Assembly (NCBI GenBank): GCA_035638495.1
Contig: DASQZW010000251.1
Coordinates: forward strand, 1-64,000
Direction: 5' to 3'
DNA length: 64,000 nt
From: CF-161 sp035638495
GTDB lineage: Bacteria; Chloroflexota; Dormibacteria; Dormibacterales; Dormibacteraceae
Shown: one piece after another, positions 16,935 to 24,369 of the stretch
Layout: the number at the start of each line of letters is the position of its first letter
Numbering within the stretch: position 1 is the first letter of the stretch
Notes under the pieces: model-generated
What the model was told of the DNA's origin: nothing
Seen by the model: the letters and a program-made list of their open reading frames with translations, nothing else
Database searches by the model: none
Made by a program: the position numbers and the translations under genes

Positions 16935-17152
16935 GGTCCTCCGGCCTGTTCGCTCTCGCGCTGCCGGCGCAGGCGGAAGGTCGCAACCGCCGCCGCCATG
17001 TAGTTGTCCGTCATGGCGATGTAGCGCTCGACCTGCCGGTCGAGCTCGGGCACACCGTAGCCCCGGCCGCGCACCGCGACCATCGCGAAGCGACCGCCGC
17101 GGAAGTACGGGACCAGGTTCTCCAGCGCGAACGCAGGGTCGCCGCGCGCCAT
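16931..17152 (-). CDS. Small protein of unknown function, coupled to the peroxiredoxin
   Basis: 73 residues. ALENLVPYFRGGRFAMVAVR, GRGYGVPELDRQVERYIAMT and DNYMAAAVATFRLRRQRESE suggest a mainly helical cytosolic protein with an Arg/Glu-rich tail; no family recognised. Its ATG uses the last base of the peroxiredoxin stop codon (TGATG) and its own stop overlaps the ATG of the amidohydrolase fragment, so it is translationally coupled on both sides. The tight packing argues it is real rather than a chance frame. A role beside the peroxiredoxin is inference from position only. Confidence 0.55.
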   Translation of the reverse strand: MARGDPAFALENLVPYFRGGRFAMVAVRGRGYGVPELDRQVERYIAMTDNYMAAAVATFRLRRQRESEQAGGP

Positions 17153-17604
17153 CAGTCCGTCCTCCCTTGCATCGCGGCCGTGAGCAGCTCCTCGTCGGTC
17201 GGCCGGTCGGTGAAGTCCTGCCCCACGTACCGGAAGGCGATCGATCGGTCGGGCTGCACCAGGAGCAGCGCCGGCTTGGCGATCCCCTTCTCGGCCGCGT
17301 TGAGCAGCCCCCAGGGCTCGATCACCGACGCATCAGGGTCGCTGAGGACCGGGAAGGGCAGCAGCAGCTTGTCCACCATGGCCCGGTTCTGCTCCACGGG
17401 GTCCACGCAGATCGCTGCCGCCTGGAGGCCGGCCCGCTCGAAGTTCTCCCAGTTCCGTGCGTACGAGGCCAACTGCCCGTTGCAGTAGGGTCACCAGTCG
17501 CCGCGATAGAAGATCAGGAGCACCGGTCCGCCGCCGAGCGCCTCGCCGAGGCGCCATGGCCGGCCCCGATGGTCGGGAAGCTCGAAGTCAGTCGCCCTCT
17601 CCAC
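17152..17604 (-). CDS. Peroxiredoxin (AhpC/TSA family) with in-frame UGA at the catalytic cysteine: probable selenoprotein
   Basis: 150 residues from a GTG at 17604 that has GAGGAGG 8 bases upstream. The start (TDFELPDHRGRPWRL), IFYRGDW-[UGA]-PYCNGQLAS, ICVDPVEQNRAMVDKL and FPVLSDPDASVIEPWGL follow the AhpC/TSA thioredoxin fold exactly. The single in-frame TGA (17493-17491, residue 38) stands where the family has its peroxidatic Cys in the motif D-W-C-P-Y-C; Cys41 is kept, giving U-x-x-C. Sense resumes at once in the same frame, so it is not a frameshift. As a selenoprotein it would reduce peroxides using selenocysteine. Gene callers would truncate it to 17472. Alternatives: TGC-to-TGA mutation or base error. 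A candidate SECIS hairpin follows the codon. The upstream Zn-ribbon gene and downstream 73-residue gene are coupled to it. No sel genes are in the window. Confidence 0.78.
17450..17489 (-). promoter_or_regulatory. Candidate bacterial SECIS hairpin downstream of the UGA codon
   Basis: Read 5' to 3' on the minus strand, bases just after the UGA can form CTGC-AACGG-GCAG extended by outer pairs (17489-17469). An alternative stem further on, CAGTT pairing AACTG (17475-17450), encloses a loop beginning GG, 21 bases after the UGA, inside the 16-37 base distance described for bacterial SECIS elements though the loop is slightly long unless inner C-C/G-G pairs form. Judged by eye; no folding energy was computed. 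Confidence 0.35.
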
Positions 17605-17621
17605 TCTGCGTCCTCCTCGCC

Positions 17622-17828
17622 TCAAGCAACACGCCGGAGCCCTCGCCTGTTCCGGCTGCGCCCCTCTTCGCCGTGAGCGTCAGGCTGCGGCACCTGCTGG
17701 CCCGCCGCGATGTTCAGGCAGCCATAGCAGATAGCGGCACGGCAGTCGGGCTCGTCGCAGCACGCGCACTCCTCGATGCGCGTGCCGCACCTCGCGCACC
17801 TCGAGCCATCGGTGGCGTTCTCGCTCAC
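17622..17828 (-). CDS. Small zinc-ribbon/cysteine-rich protein
   Basis: 68 residues from a GTG. CARCGTRIEECACCDEPDCR and AAICYGCLNIAAGQQ supply eight Cys in CxxC, CxCC and CxxC spacings, suggesting one or two zinc sites; the C-terminus is basic. No named family, but the pattern is too regular for chance. Its GTG start overlaps the TGA of the CBS-domain remnant (GTGA), and it ends 17 bases before the ribosome-binding site of the peroxiredoxin, so it likely belongs to that transcript. It might be a metal- or redox-responsive accessory protein (inference). Confidence 0.6.
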   Translation of the reverse strand: MSENATDGSRCARCGTRIEECACCDEPDCRAAICYGCLNIAAGQQVPQPDAHGEEGRSRNRRGLRRVA

Positions 17829-17994
17829 GCCGGTGACGACTCTCCGACGATGTCTCGCCGCAGCAGCAGGCCCACGAGCCGGCCGTCCGAGGTCGTGACC
17901 GGCGCGCTCACCAGGTCGTCCTCGGTCATGAAGCGCGCCATCTCCTCGATCGCCACGAAAGGCCGAACGTGCTCCGGCCGGGCCGCATGGCCCG
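17825..17994 (-). pseudogene. CBS-domain protein, C-terminal remnant abutting a tRNA gene
   Basis: Reading towards the stop at 17825 gives EHVRPFVAIEEMARFMTEDD and LVSAPVTTSDGRLVGLLLRR then DIVGESSPA. This is the second half of a CBS domain (helix, then VSAPVxxxDGRLVG-LLRRDI). There is no start codon and the frame runs straight into the encoded CCA end of tRNA-Arg at 17995, where homology stops. So the N-terminal part has been lost at the tRNA boundary. The stop overlaps the GTG of the zinc-ribbon gene. I read it as a scar of a rearrangement at the tRNA. Confidence 0.6.
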
Positions 17995-18070
17995 TGGTGC
18001 GCCTGGAGGGAATCGAACCCCCTGCCTTTCGGTCCGGAGCCGAACGCTCTGTCCGGTGAGCTACAGGCGC
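17995..18070 (-). tRNA. tRNA-Arg (anticodon CCG)
   Basis: Complete cloverleaf on the minus strand: acceptor GCGCCTG/CAGGCGC, D-stem GCTC/GAGC, anticodon stem TTCGG/CCGAA with loop CTCCGGA (anticodon CCG, reading CGG), five-base variable loop, T-arm GGGGG-TTCGATT-CCCTC, discriminator A and encoded CCA, 76 bases in all. A second, partial copy of its 5' half lies at 19213-19258. The CBS remnant ends at its 3' terminus. Confidence 0.97.
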
Positions 18071-18342
18071 AGCGAAGGCGGTAGAGCCAGAGTCTACCGT
18101 ACGGACCGGGACGCGGTCCCGGCCGTAAGGCGTGTCATCGGGTGAGACATTTCATGATACCCGAGGTGTCGATCGCTCACACCATGCTCACGCCGACCCG
18201 GAAGCCGCCTCCAGCGTGAAGCCACTGTGAAGGAGTCTTGAATCGAACTGATAATGGCGATGCACGTCGCTCGCGAAGGACCTGGATCGTGGTGTCGGCA
18301 TTCGCCGCCCACAGCTGGTCGCCGTTCGGCGAGATGGGTTCG

Positions 18343-18789
18343 CTATGCGCGGGCGCGGCGGCCGTCGATGACGAGGAGCGCGATGAGCGCCGCCTCGACC
18401 GCCTTGTCGGAGAGGCCGAAGATGTTCAGCGCTTGGCCCTGATCGATCGCGAAGTAGGCGACGAAAGTCAGCGCGGTGTAGCCGATCAGCAGTTTGCGGG
18501 TGACGGGCTGGAAGCGGCCGAGCGCGGGGAGGTAGAGGGCCGCGCCGAGAACCACGTAGCCTGCGAAGTTGCAGAGGAAGAGGACGGCCAGGATCGACAT
18601 CAGCGTGACCCCGCCCATGCCGGCGGCCTGTGCGTCCTGCGCGGGCTGCGTGAGGCGGGCCATGGTCAAGCTGATGCCGAGGAAGAGGTGGACGAGCGCA
18701 GTCGCCGCGACCAGGATGGTGATCGCGATCTGGAGCGGGCCGAAGGTCGAAACGGCCCGTCTCATCGTTGCCGTCGTTGCGGTTGCCAT
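18343..18789 (-). CDS. Four-span membrane protein, unknown function
   Basis: 148 residues from the ATG at 18789, which has GGGGAG 11 bases upstream; the longer frame to 18948 lacks such a site. Four hydrophobic segments: about residues 17-40 (ITILVAATALVHLFLGISL), 55-77 (GVTLMSILAVLFLCNFAGYV), 93-112 and 122-142. No charged catalytic motif. Possibly a DoxX-like or DUF-type small integral membrane protein, but not recognised with confidence. It is the only intact gene between the tRNA-Arg and the tRNA half-copy, so it may be cargo of whatever inserted there. Confidence 0.68.
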   Translation of the reverse strand: MATATTATMRRAVSTFGPLQIAITILVAATALVHLFLGISLTMARLTQPAQDAQAAGMGGVTLMSILAVLFLCNFAGYVVLGAALYLPALGRFQPVTRKLLIGYTALTFVAYFAIDQGQALNIFGLSDKAVEAALIALLVIDGRRARA

Positions 18790-19290
18790 TGTGTCGATTT
18801 CTCCCCTTGTCGGGTCGCGGGCATCCTCGACGAAGATGACCAGGCATAACACGGCCAGCAGCATGGGCACGTGCAGGTGGTCGAGGTACGTCACTGGGTC
18901 ACACGGTGACGTCGCGATTGATCGTGACGTCGTCCGGTTCTGGCCCACGCCTGGATGGACGTCTATGCCTGGTAAGCGCCGCCGCGGGCTGGTTTGTGAC
19001 CGTCCGGCGACGTAACTCCCTGGTGCGTCGCGCAGCTCACCAGCACTGGCATCGCTGGCGGGAGTGCGGCCGGCTAGCCCGGGTCCGCGTGCTCACGGTC
19101 GGCTCCGGATGAGACCGGACAGGGGTCGTCCAGCGGTACGACCGGCATCAGGTGGCGAATAACAAACTGGACAAGGCTGAAGTACCGTCGCCACTTCTGG
19201 ACCCTAGCTGGGCGGTCCGGAGCCGAACGCTCTATCCGGTGAGCTGCACGCGCAGCGACGTGAGACGACAAGTTTACCCTGGAGTCGAAT
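18790..19290. other. Intergenic region holding a tRNA half-gene
   Basis: About 500 bases between the membrane-protein start and the lipoprotein start. No convincing protein-coding frame. Bases 19213-19258 are a near-copy of the 5' half of tRNA-Arg(CCG), described separately. The rest shows no repeat or hairpin that I would support. Frames on either strand here have no ribosome-binding sites and no recognisable similarity. Confidence 0.4.
19213..19258 (-). pseudogene. Partial tRNA-Arg: 5' half only
   Basis: Aligned to the tRNA-Arg(CCG) gene at 17995-18070, bases 19214-19258 match at 42 of 45 positions, from 5 bases upstream of the tRNA 5' end through the D-arm and anticodon loop, and similarity stops inside the 3' strand of the anticodon stem. 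Two of the three differences fall in the acceptor/D region, so it could not fold into a tRNA. It lies in the same orientation as the intact gene, 1.14 kb upstream of it, as expected of an attachment-site duplicate left by integration at a tRNA. Confidence 0.8.
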
Positions 19291-19914
19291 ATGCGCTCGT
19301 CTCGCATCAGGGCCCTTGTTGGCGCCCTGGCCTCGCTGGCGCTGGCCGCATGCGAGGGCACCGGCGCACCGTCGGTCCCACCTGCGCAGATCGGCCTCCA
19401 GCAGGGTGACCTCCCGGCGGCCCTGCTGCGCTGCCACGCCTCCGGTGACATTGGCGTCTACCTTCGGAGCCCCAAGCCCAACCACGAGCCCGCGCATGAC
19501 GAACTGCTGGCTGCGTGGCAGGACCTGCAGCGCCACGGAGCCGCTCAGGCCGCCCTCACCGTGTACGCCACCCAGCCGCCCGCTTGCGACGCCCGGCTGG
19601 GCACCGGCGCCGGCGCGAACGTCACGAGTCTGGTGGTCGAGTTCCACGACGATGCGGCGGCGGCGGGTGCCTACCGGCGTGGCGTCCTGGGCTTCACCAC
19701 CCCGAACGAGGACGCGGAGGTTTCGGGCATGGACCGCGGCGCGGCGACGGGCATGGGCCGGAACGCGTGGGTGCTCCAGCGGTCGGTGGAGGGACGGGCG
19801 CTGATCGTCGGCCTCTGGGAGCGCAACGCGGTGCTGGTGTTGTTCGTGGCGGTCGATGCCGATCCGCTCAACGCCAAGCGTGCGCTCTCGGCGGTGGACG
19901 GGCGAATCCCGTGA
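19291..19914 (+). CDS. Lipoprotein of unknown function
   Basis: 207 residues. ALVGALASLALAACEG is a lipoprotein signal peptide with lipobox LAAC (Cys at residue 21). The mature part has alternating strands (AALTVYATQPPACDARLG, VTSLVVEFHDDAAAAGAYRR, NAVLVLFVAVDADPLNAKRA) and two further Cys; the pattern fits a surface-exposed alpha/beta domain similar to those of uncharacterised actinobacterial lipoproteins. A GGAG lies 9 bases before the ATG. It sits between the tRNA half-gene and tRNA-Arg(GCG), with no co-directional partner. Confidence 0.75.
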   Translation: MRSSRIRALVGALASLALAACEGTGAPSVPPAQIGLQQGDLPAALLRCHASGDIGVYLRSPKPNHEPAHDELLAAWQDLQRHGAAQAALTVYATQPPACDARLGTGAGANVTSLVVEFHDDAAAAGAYRRGVLGFTTPNEDAEVSGMDRGAATGMGRNAWVLQRSVEGRALIVGLWERNAVLVLFVAVDADPLNAKRALSAVDGRIP

Positions 19915-19984
19915 TGGGCCGCGGCGGGTAGAATCACGCAGCGGGCAGGCGCCGCCGGCGTCAGCCTGACCAATATCGTCCAGC

Positions 19985-20060
19985 GCGCCTGTAGCTCAAC
20001 GGATAGAGCGCATGCCTGCGGAGCATGAGGCAGCAGGTTCGACTCCTGCCAGGCGCACCA
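19985..20060 (+). tRNA. tRNA-Arg (anticodon GCG)
   Basis: Complete cloverleaf with encoded CCA: acceptor GCGCCTG/CAGGCGC, D-stem GCTC/GAGC, anticodon stem CATGC/GCATG, loop CTGCGGA giving anticodon GCG, variable loop AGGCA, T-arm GCAGG-TTCGACT-CCTGC. 76 bases. The anticodon is GCG rather than the ACG (read as ICG) usual in bacteria for the CGU/CGC/CGA codons. The acceptor stem is identical to that of the CCG tRNA 2 kb away, so the two probably share an origin. Confidence 0.96.
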
Positions 20061-20217
20061 TCAAGCTCCGCGCAGCCGATTTCGAGTTGCGTTGGAGCGC
20101 ATGCCAATGGTGTACCGCCTTCCCAAGCGCCTGCGACATGGCGTCTGAGAAATCAGCGCATTGGCTGGGCCTGGTTGACACAGGCGCACACTGCTGCCGG
20201 CCTACCGTTGGGCCTCC

Positions 20218-21792
20218 TCACTGACCGCCCCGCCCGCTGACCGCCCGCTCCCGCTCCCGGTCGACCAGGATGCGCCGCAGGATCTTGCCCGACGGGGACT
20301 TCGGGACCTCGGCGACGAACTCCACGTCGCGCACGCGCTTGTAGGCCGCCACCCGCGCCGACACGTACGCCATGAGCTCCTCGGCCGACGCTGGGGCGTC
20401 CGGCCGGACGACCACGAACGCTTTGGGGATCTCCCCGGCCTCCGCGTCCGGCTTCGGCACCACGGCCACGTCAGCGACCGCCGGGTGGGACAGCAGCAGC
20501 GCCTCGAGCTCGGCCGGCGCCACCTGGAAACCCTTGTACTTGACCAGCTCCTTCAGCCGGTCGACCACGTACAGCTGGCCGTCCTCGTCGATCGTGCCCA
20601 CGTCCCCAGTGCGCAGCCATCCATCCGGCGTGATCATCTCCGCGGTCGCCTCGGGACGGTTCAGGTACCCCTTCATCACCTGCGGACCCCGGACCCAGAT
20701 CTCCCCGCGCTCCCCCGCCGCCACGTCACGCAGCGTCGCCGGATCGACCAGCCGGCACTCCGTGTTCGGGTGGAGCACCCCCACCGACCCGGGCGGCGGC
20801 GTGCCCGCGTCCTCCGCGTGCATGTGGCTGCCCGGGCTCAGCTCGGTCATGCCGTAGCCCTGCTTGACCAGGCAGTGCAGCCGCTCCGACAGCTCGCTCG
20901 CGACGTGCGGTGGCAGCGGCGCCGCGCCCGACACCGCGACCCGGACGCTGCTCAGGTCGAACCGGTCGACCAGCGGCTCGCGCGCCAGGCGCAGCACGAG
21001 CGGCGGGACGAGCGGCAGCCGGGTGACCCGCCATCGCTCCACCGCGGCCAGGAACTGTTCCATCTGGAAACGCGGGGACACCACGAGCGTCGCGCCGCGG
21101 TACAGCCCCAGGCTCAGGATCACGGCGAGACCGTAGATGTGGAAGAAGGGCAGCACCGCGATCGTGACGTCCCGTTCGTTCGTCCCCTCGACGGGATGCA
21201 TCGCCAGCAGCATGGCGACCAGGTTGCGGTGCGTGAGCATCACCCCCTTGGGCGCGCCGGTCGTGCCGCTGGAGTACGGCAGCACCGCCACGTCCTGGGC
21301 CGGGTCGATCTCCACCGCGGGCGCGCTGCCGGGGATGCGGGTCAACGCCGTGAAGGCGTCCTCGCCGAAGCACAGCACGTGGCGGAGGCGACCGCCGCCG
21401 GCCTCACGGACCTGGTCCGCCAGCTCGGGGGTGGTGAACGCCATGATCGCGCCCGCGTCCTCGAGCTGCCGGGCCATCTCGGCGGGCGTGAAAGTCGGGT
21501 TCATGGTGGTGACCGCGCCGCCCAGGCCAGTCACCGCGAAGAGCGCGATCGGGAACTCCACGCACGTCGGCGCGCAGATGGCGGCCACCTCGCCGCGCCG
21601 GAAGCCCAGCCCGTACAGGCCGGCCGCCAGGCGCTCGACGGAGTCGGCGAGATCGGCATACCTCGTCACGGCGCCCGTCGCGGCGTCGATCAACGCCGGG
21701 TGGGACCCCCGCTCCCTCGCCCGCCCCAGGACGAATTCCGGCAGGCTCACGGACGGCACCGGCACGTCCGGGTACGGGCTCCTGTAGATCAT
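20218..21792 (-). CDS. AMP-forming acyl/aryl-CoA synthetase (4-coumarate-CoA ligase-like)
   Basis: 524 residues starting MIYRSPYPDVPVPSVSLPEF; an AGGAGGAG-type ribosome-binding site lies just before 21792, so the longer frame to 21831 is not used. LPYSSGTTGAPKGVMLTH (about residues 171-188) is the P-loop of the ANL superfamily; YGMTELSPG, GWLRTGDVG and the C-terminal PKSPSGKILRR, whose Lys is needed for adenylation, are all present. The enzyme makes an acyl- or aryl-CoA from a carboxylic acid, ATP and CoA. Domain order and length fit 4-coumarate/medium-chain ligases. The gene is isolated and divergent from mutS2. Confidence 0.92.
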   Translation of the reverse strand: MIYRSPYPDVPVPSVSLPEFVLGRARERGSHPALIDAATGAVTRYADLADSVERLAAGLYGLGFRRGEVAAICAPTCVEFPIALFAVTGLGGAVTTMNPTFTPAEMARQLEDAGAIMAFTTPELADQVREAGGGRLRHVLCFGEDAFTALTRIPGSAPAVEIDPAQDVAVLPYSSGTTGAPKGVMLTHRNLVAMLLAMHPVEGTNERDVTIAVLPFFHIYGLAVILSLGLYRGATLVVSPRFQMEQFLAAVERWRVTRLPLVPPLVLRLAREPLVDRFDLSSVRVAVSGAAPLPPHVASELSERLHCLVKQGYGMTELSPGSHMHAEDAGTPPPGSVGVLHPNTECRLVDPATLRDVAAGERGEIWVRGPQVMKGYLNRPEATAEMITPDGWLRTGDVGTIDEDGQLYVVDRLKELVKYKGFQVAPAELEALLLSHPAVADVAVVPKPDAEAGEIPKAFVVVRPDAPASAEELMAYVSARVAAYKRVRDVEFVAEVPKSPSGKILRRILVDRERERAVSGRGGQ

Positions 21793-21960
21793 CGGCTCCT
21801 CCTCTCCTGCACGAATATTGAACGGTTGCACCTGGGGTCGGCAGGTCGCGCGCCATCAGGGCGCCAGGCGCTCCGGTTCGGGCTGACGCCGCCCTGGCCG
21901 TGATACCGTCGTGAGCGCCGGCCGACCCAGCGGTCCGCGCATGTCCGCCGGCGCCGCGAC

Positions 21961-24354
21961 ATGCACGAGAAGAGCCTCCAGACGCTGGAGTTCCCGAAGG
22001 TGCTGGTCAGGGTGGCCGGTGAGGCCGGCTTCTCGGTCGGCAGGGAGCGCGTCCTCGCGCTCCAGCCCACGACGGACCTCGACGAGGCCCGCCGATGGCT
22101 GGCCTTCACGTCGGAGGCCGTGCGCCTCATCGACGAGCAGCCCCGCGCCGGCCTGGCCGGCGCACAGGATGTGCGCGTCCAGATCCTGCGCGCATCCCGG
22201 GGCGGCGACCTCAGCGCAGCCGACCTGGTCCTGGTGCTGGCCACCCTGCGCAGCGCCCGGGCTGTCGCGCTGCTGCTCGGAGACCTGTCCGCCGACACGT
22301 ACCCGCAGATGCGAGAGCTGGGCGAGACGCTACCCGTCCACCCGCACCTCGTCCGCCGCATCGAGGAGACCGTCAACGACGAGGGCGAGGTGCTGGACTC
22401 GGCCAGCACCCGACTCCGGCGGCTGCGCGGCGAGGTGCGGGCGGCGACCCAGCGGCTGCAGCAGCGGCTCCGGACGCTCGTGACCGAGTTCGGCCACGTG
22501 CTCCAGGAGCCGATCGTCACGACGCGCGCCGACCGCTACGTGGTGCCGGTCAAGGCCGACTTCCGGGGCCGCGTGCGCGGGATCGTGCACGACCAGTCGG
22601 CCAGCGGCGCGACGCTGTTCATCGAGCCGATGGTCGTGGTCGAGCTCAACAACGCGCTGCGGGAGGTCCAGGCCCAGGAGCGCGAGGAGGTCGAGCGCAT
22701 TCTCCGCGAGGTGTCGCAGGAGATCGGCGCCGAGGCGGAGGCGATCGGCCGCGCGATCGAGGCACTGGGCGAGTACGACCTCCAGCTGGCCAGGGCGCGC
22801 TACGCCCGCCTGCTGCGCGCCGTCGAGCCGACGCTGAACCGCGACGGCCGCATCCAGCTGCACCGGGCGCGGCACCCGCTCCTGACCGGGCGCGTGGTGC
22901 CGATCGACGTCGAGCTCGGGAACGAGTGGTTCATGATCGTCGTGACCGGCCCCAACACGGGCGGCAAGACCGTGGCGCTGAAGACCGTCGGGCTGCTGAC
23001 ACTCATGGCCCAGGCTGGTCTGCACGTGCCGGCACAGGACGGCTCGGAGCTGGCGGTGTTCGAGGAGGTGTTCGCCGACATCGGCGACGAGCAGAGCATC
23101 GAGCAGAGCCTCAGCACGTTCTCGTCCCACGTCACCCGCATCGTGGAGGTGCTGCGGGCGATCGCGGCCCTCCGCCGGCGATCGCCGGACGGGCCTCCGC
23201 CCGCGCTGGTCCTCTTCGACGAGCTGGGCGCGGGAACGGACCCGGACGAGGGCTCGGCGCTGGCCCGCTCCATCCTGACGTACCTGCTGGACCGCCGCGC
23301 TCCGACCATCGCGACCACCCACTACTCGGAGTTGAAGGCGTTCGCACACGAGGAGAAGGGCGTGGTCAACGCCTCGGTTGCGTTCGACCTCGAGACGCTC
23401 TCGCCAACGTACGAGCTCGAAATCGGCCTCCCGGGCCGCAGCAACGCGCTCGCTATCGCGGCGCGGTTGGGGCTCGACCCCCGAATCGTCCGCGGTGCCC
23501 GCCGCCACCTGGGCGCGGCAGGCGTGCGCATGGAGGGGCTCCTCCGCGACCTGGAGCAGGAGCGCGACGCGGCGGTGGACGAACGCCAGCAGCTGGAGCT
23601 CGAGCGGTCCGAGGTGGAGCAGCAGCGCCGCGAGCTGGACGGGGACCGCGTCAGGCTCGACGAGGAGCGGGTCCGCGTCCTGGACGAGGCGCGGACGCAG
23701 GCACGCCGCGAGCTCGACGCGGTCGTCGCCGAACTGGCGCGCGTCCGGGCGCAGGCGCGGCAGCCGGACCTCACCCGCGAGGGCCTCGACGAGCTCCGCA
23801 AGCGTACTCGCCGCATGGAGGACCGCATGCCGGCGCCCTCGCGTGGCGTCCGGCGGCGCGCCGCGCCCGCCGGGACCCCCGACGAGGGGCTGGACGGCAC
23901 GCCGCGGGTCGGCGACTCGGTCGAGGTGATCAGTCTGGGTCAGGTCGGCGAGCTGCTCGACCTGTCGGCGGACGGCAGCGAGGCCGAGGTGCAGATGGGG
24001 TCGATGCGCGTGCGGGCGCGGGTCGAGGACCTGCGCCGGGTGCGCCGGCGTGAGCCGGAGGACCACGCCCGTTCGATCGTGGTGCTGAGGCCCTCTGACC
24101 GGGGCGCCGTGTCGCACCAGCTGGACATGCGCGGCTGGCGTGTGGAGGACGCGCTGGAGGAGCTGGAGACGTACCTGAACGACGCGGTGCTGTCGGGCGT
24201 CAGCTCGGTTCGCATCCTCCACGGAAAGGGCACGGGCGCGCTCCGCGCCGCCGTCCGCGAGCACCTGGCCCGGCACCCGCTGGTGCAGTCGTCCGAGCCG
24301 GCTCCCCAGCGGGAGGGTGGCGACGGGGTGACCATCGTCAAGCTGACCGCCTGA
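21961..24354 (+). CDS. mutS2: Endonuclease MutS2
   Basis: 797 residues. It begins with SLQTLEFPKVLVRVAGEAGF of the MutS2 lever/clamp region; the ATPase has Walker A GPNTGGKTVALKT (from residue 330), Walker B LVLFDELGAGTDPDEGSALA and the signature TTHYSELKAFA. Residues about 520-610 form a charged coiled coil (QELELERSEVEQQRREL-like). The C-terminal Smr nuclease domain is intact, with LDMRGWRVEDA and ILHGKGTGALR. MutS2 acts on branched DNA and on collided ribosomes; it is absent from most Actinobacteria, which helps point to Chloroflexota or similar. It is likely co-transcribed with the DUF2076 gene 15 bases downstream. Confidence 0.96.
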   Translation: MHEKSLQTLEFPKVLVRVAGEAGFSVGRERVLALQPTTDLDEARRWLAFTSEAVRLIDEQPRAGLAGAQDVRVQILRASRGGDLSAADLVLVLATLRSARAVALLLGDLSADTYPQMRELGETLPVHPHLVRRIEETVNDEGEVLDSASTRLRRLRGEVRAATQRLQQRLRTLVTEFGHVLQEPIVTTRADRYVVPVKADFRGRVRGIVHDQSASGATLFIEPMVVVELNNALREVQAQEREEVERILREVSQEIGAEAEAIGRAIEALGEYDLQLARARYARLLRAVEPTLNRDGRIQLHRARHPLLTGRVVPIDVELGNEWFMIVVTGPNTGGKTVALKTVGLLTLMAQAGLHVPAQDGSELAVFEEVFADIGDEQSIEQSLSTFSSHVTRIVEVLRAIAALRRRSPDGPPPALVLFDELGAGTDPDEGSALARSILTYLLDRRAPTIATTHYSELKAFAHEEKGVVNASVAFDLETLSPTYELEIGLPGRSNALAIAARLGLDPRIVRGARRHLGAAGVRMEGLLRDLEQERDAAVDERQQLELERSEVEQQRRELDGDRVRLDEERVRVLDEARTQARRELDAVVAELARVRAQARQPDLTREGLDELRKRTRRMEDRMPAPSRGVRRRAAPAGTPDEGLDGTPRVGDSVEVISLGQVGELLDLSADGSEAEVQMGSMRVRARVEDLRRVRRREPEDHARSIVVLRPSDRGAVSHQLDMRGWRVEDALEELETYLNDAVLSGVSSVRILHGKGTGALRAAVREHLARHPLVQSSEPAPQREGGDGVTIVKLTA

Positions 24355-24369
24355 GCACAGGAGGATCAC

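Noticed and set aside
17472..17604. Treating the peroxiredoxin as starting at 17472 after a stop codon
   Set aside because: It would lose the catalytic motif and the strong ribosome-binding site at 17604, while the UGA lies exactly at the catalytic Cys position.
18190..18340. Minus-strand frame reading SEPISPNGDQLWAANADTTI, like a YVTN beta-propeller blade
   Set aside because: Too short and without a start codon or second blade; it overlaps the end of a membrane-protein gene. Perhaps a remnant, but not supportable.
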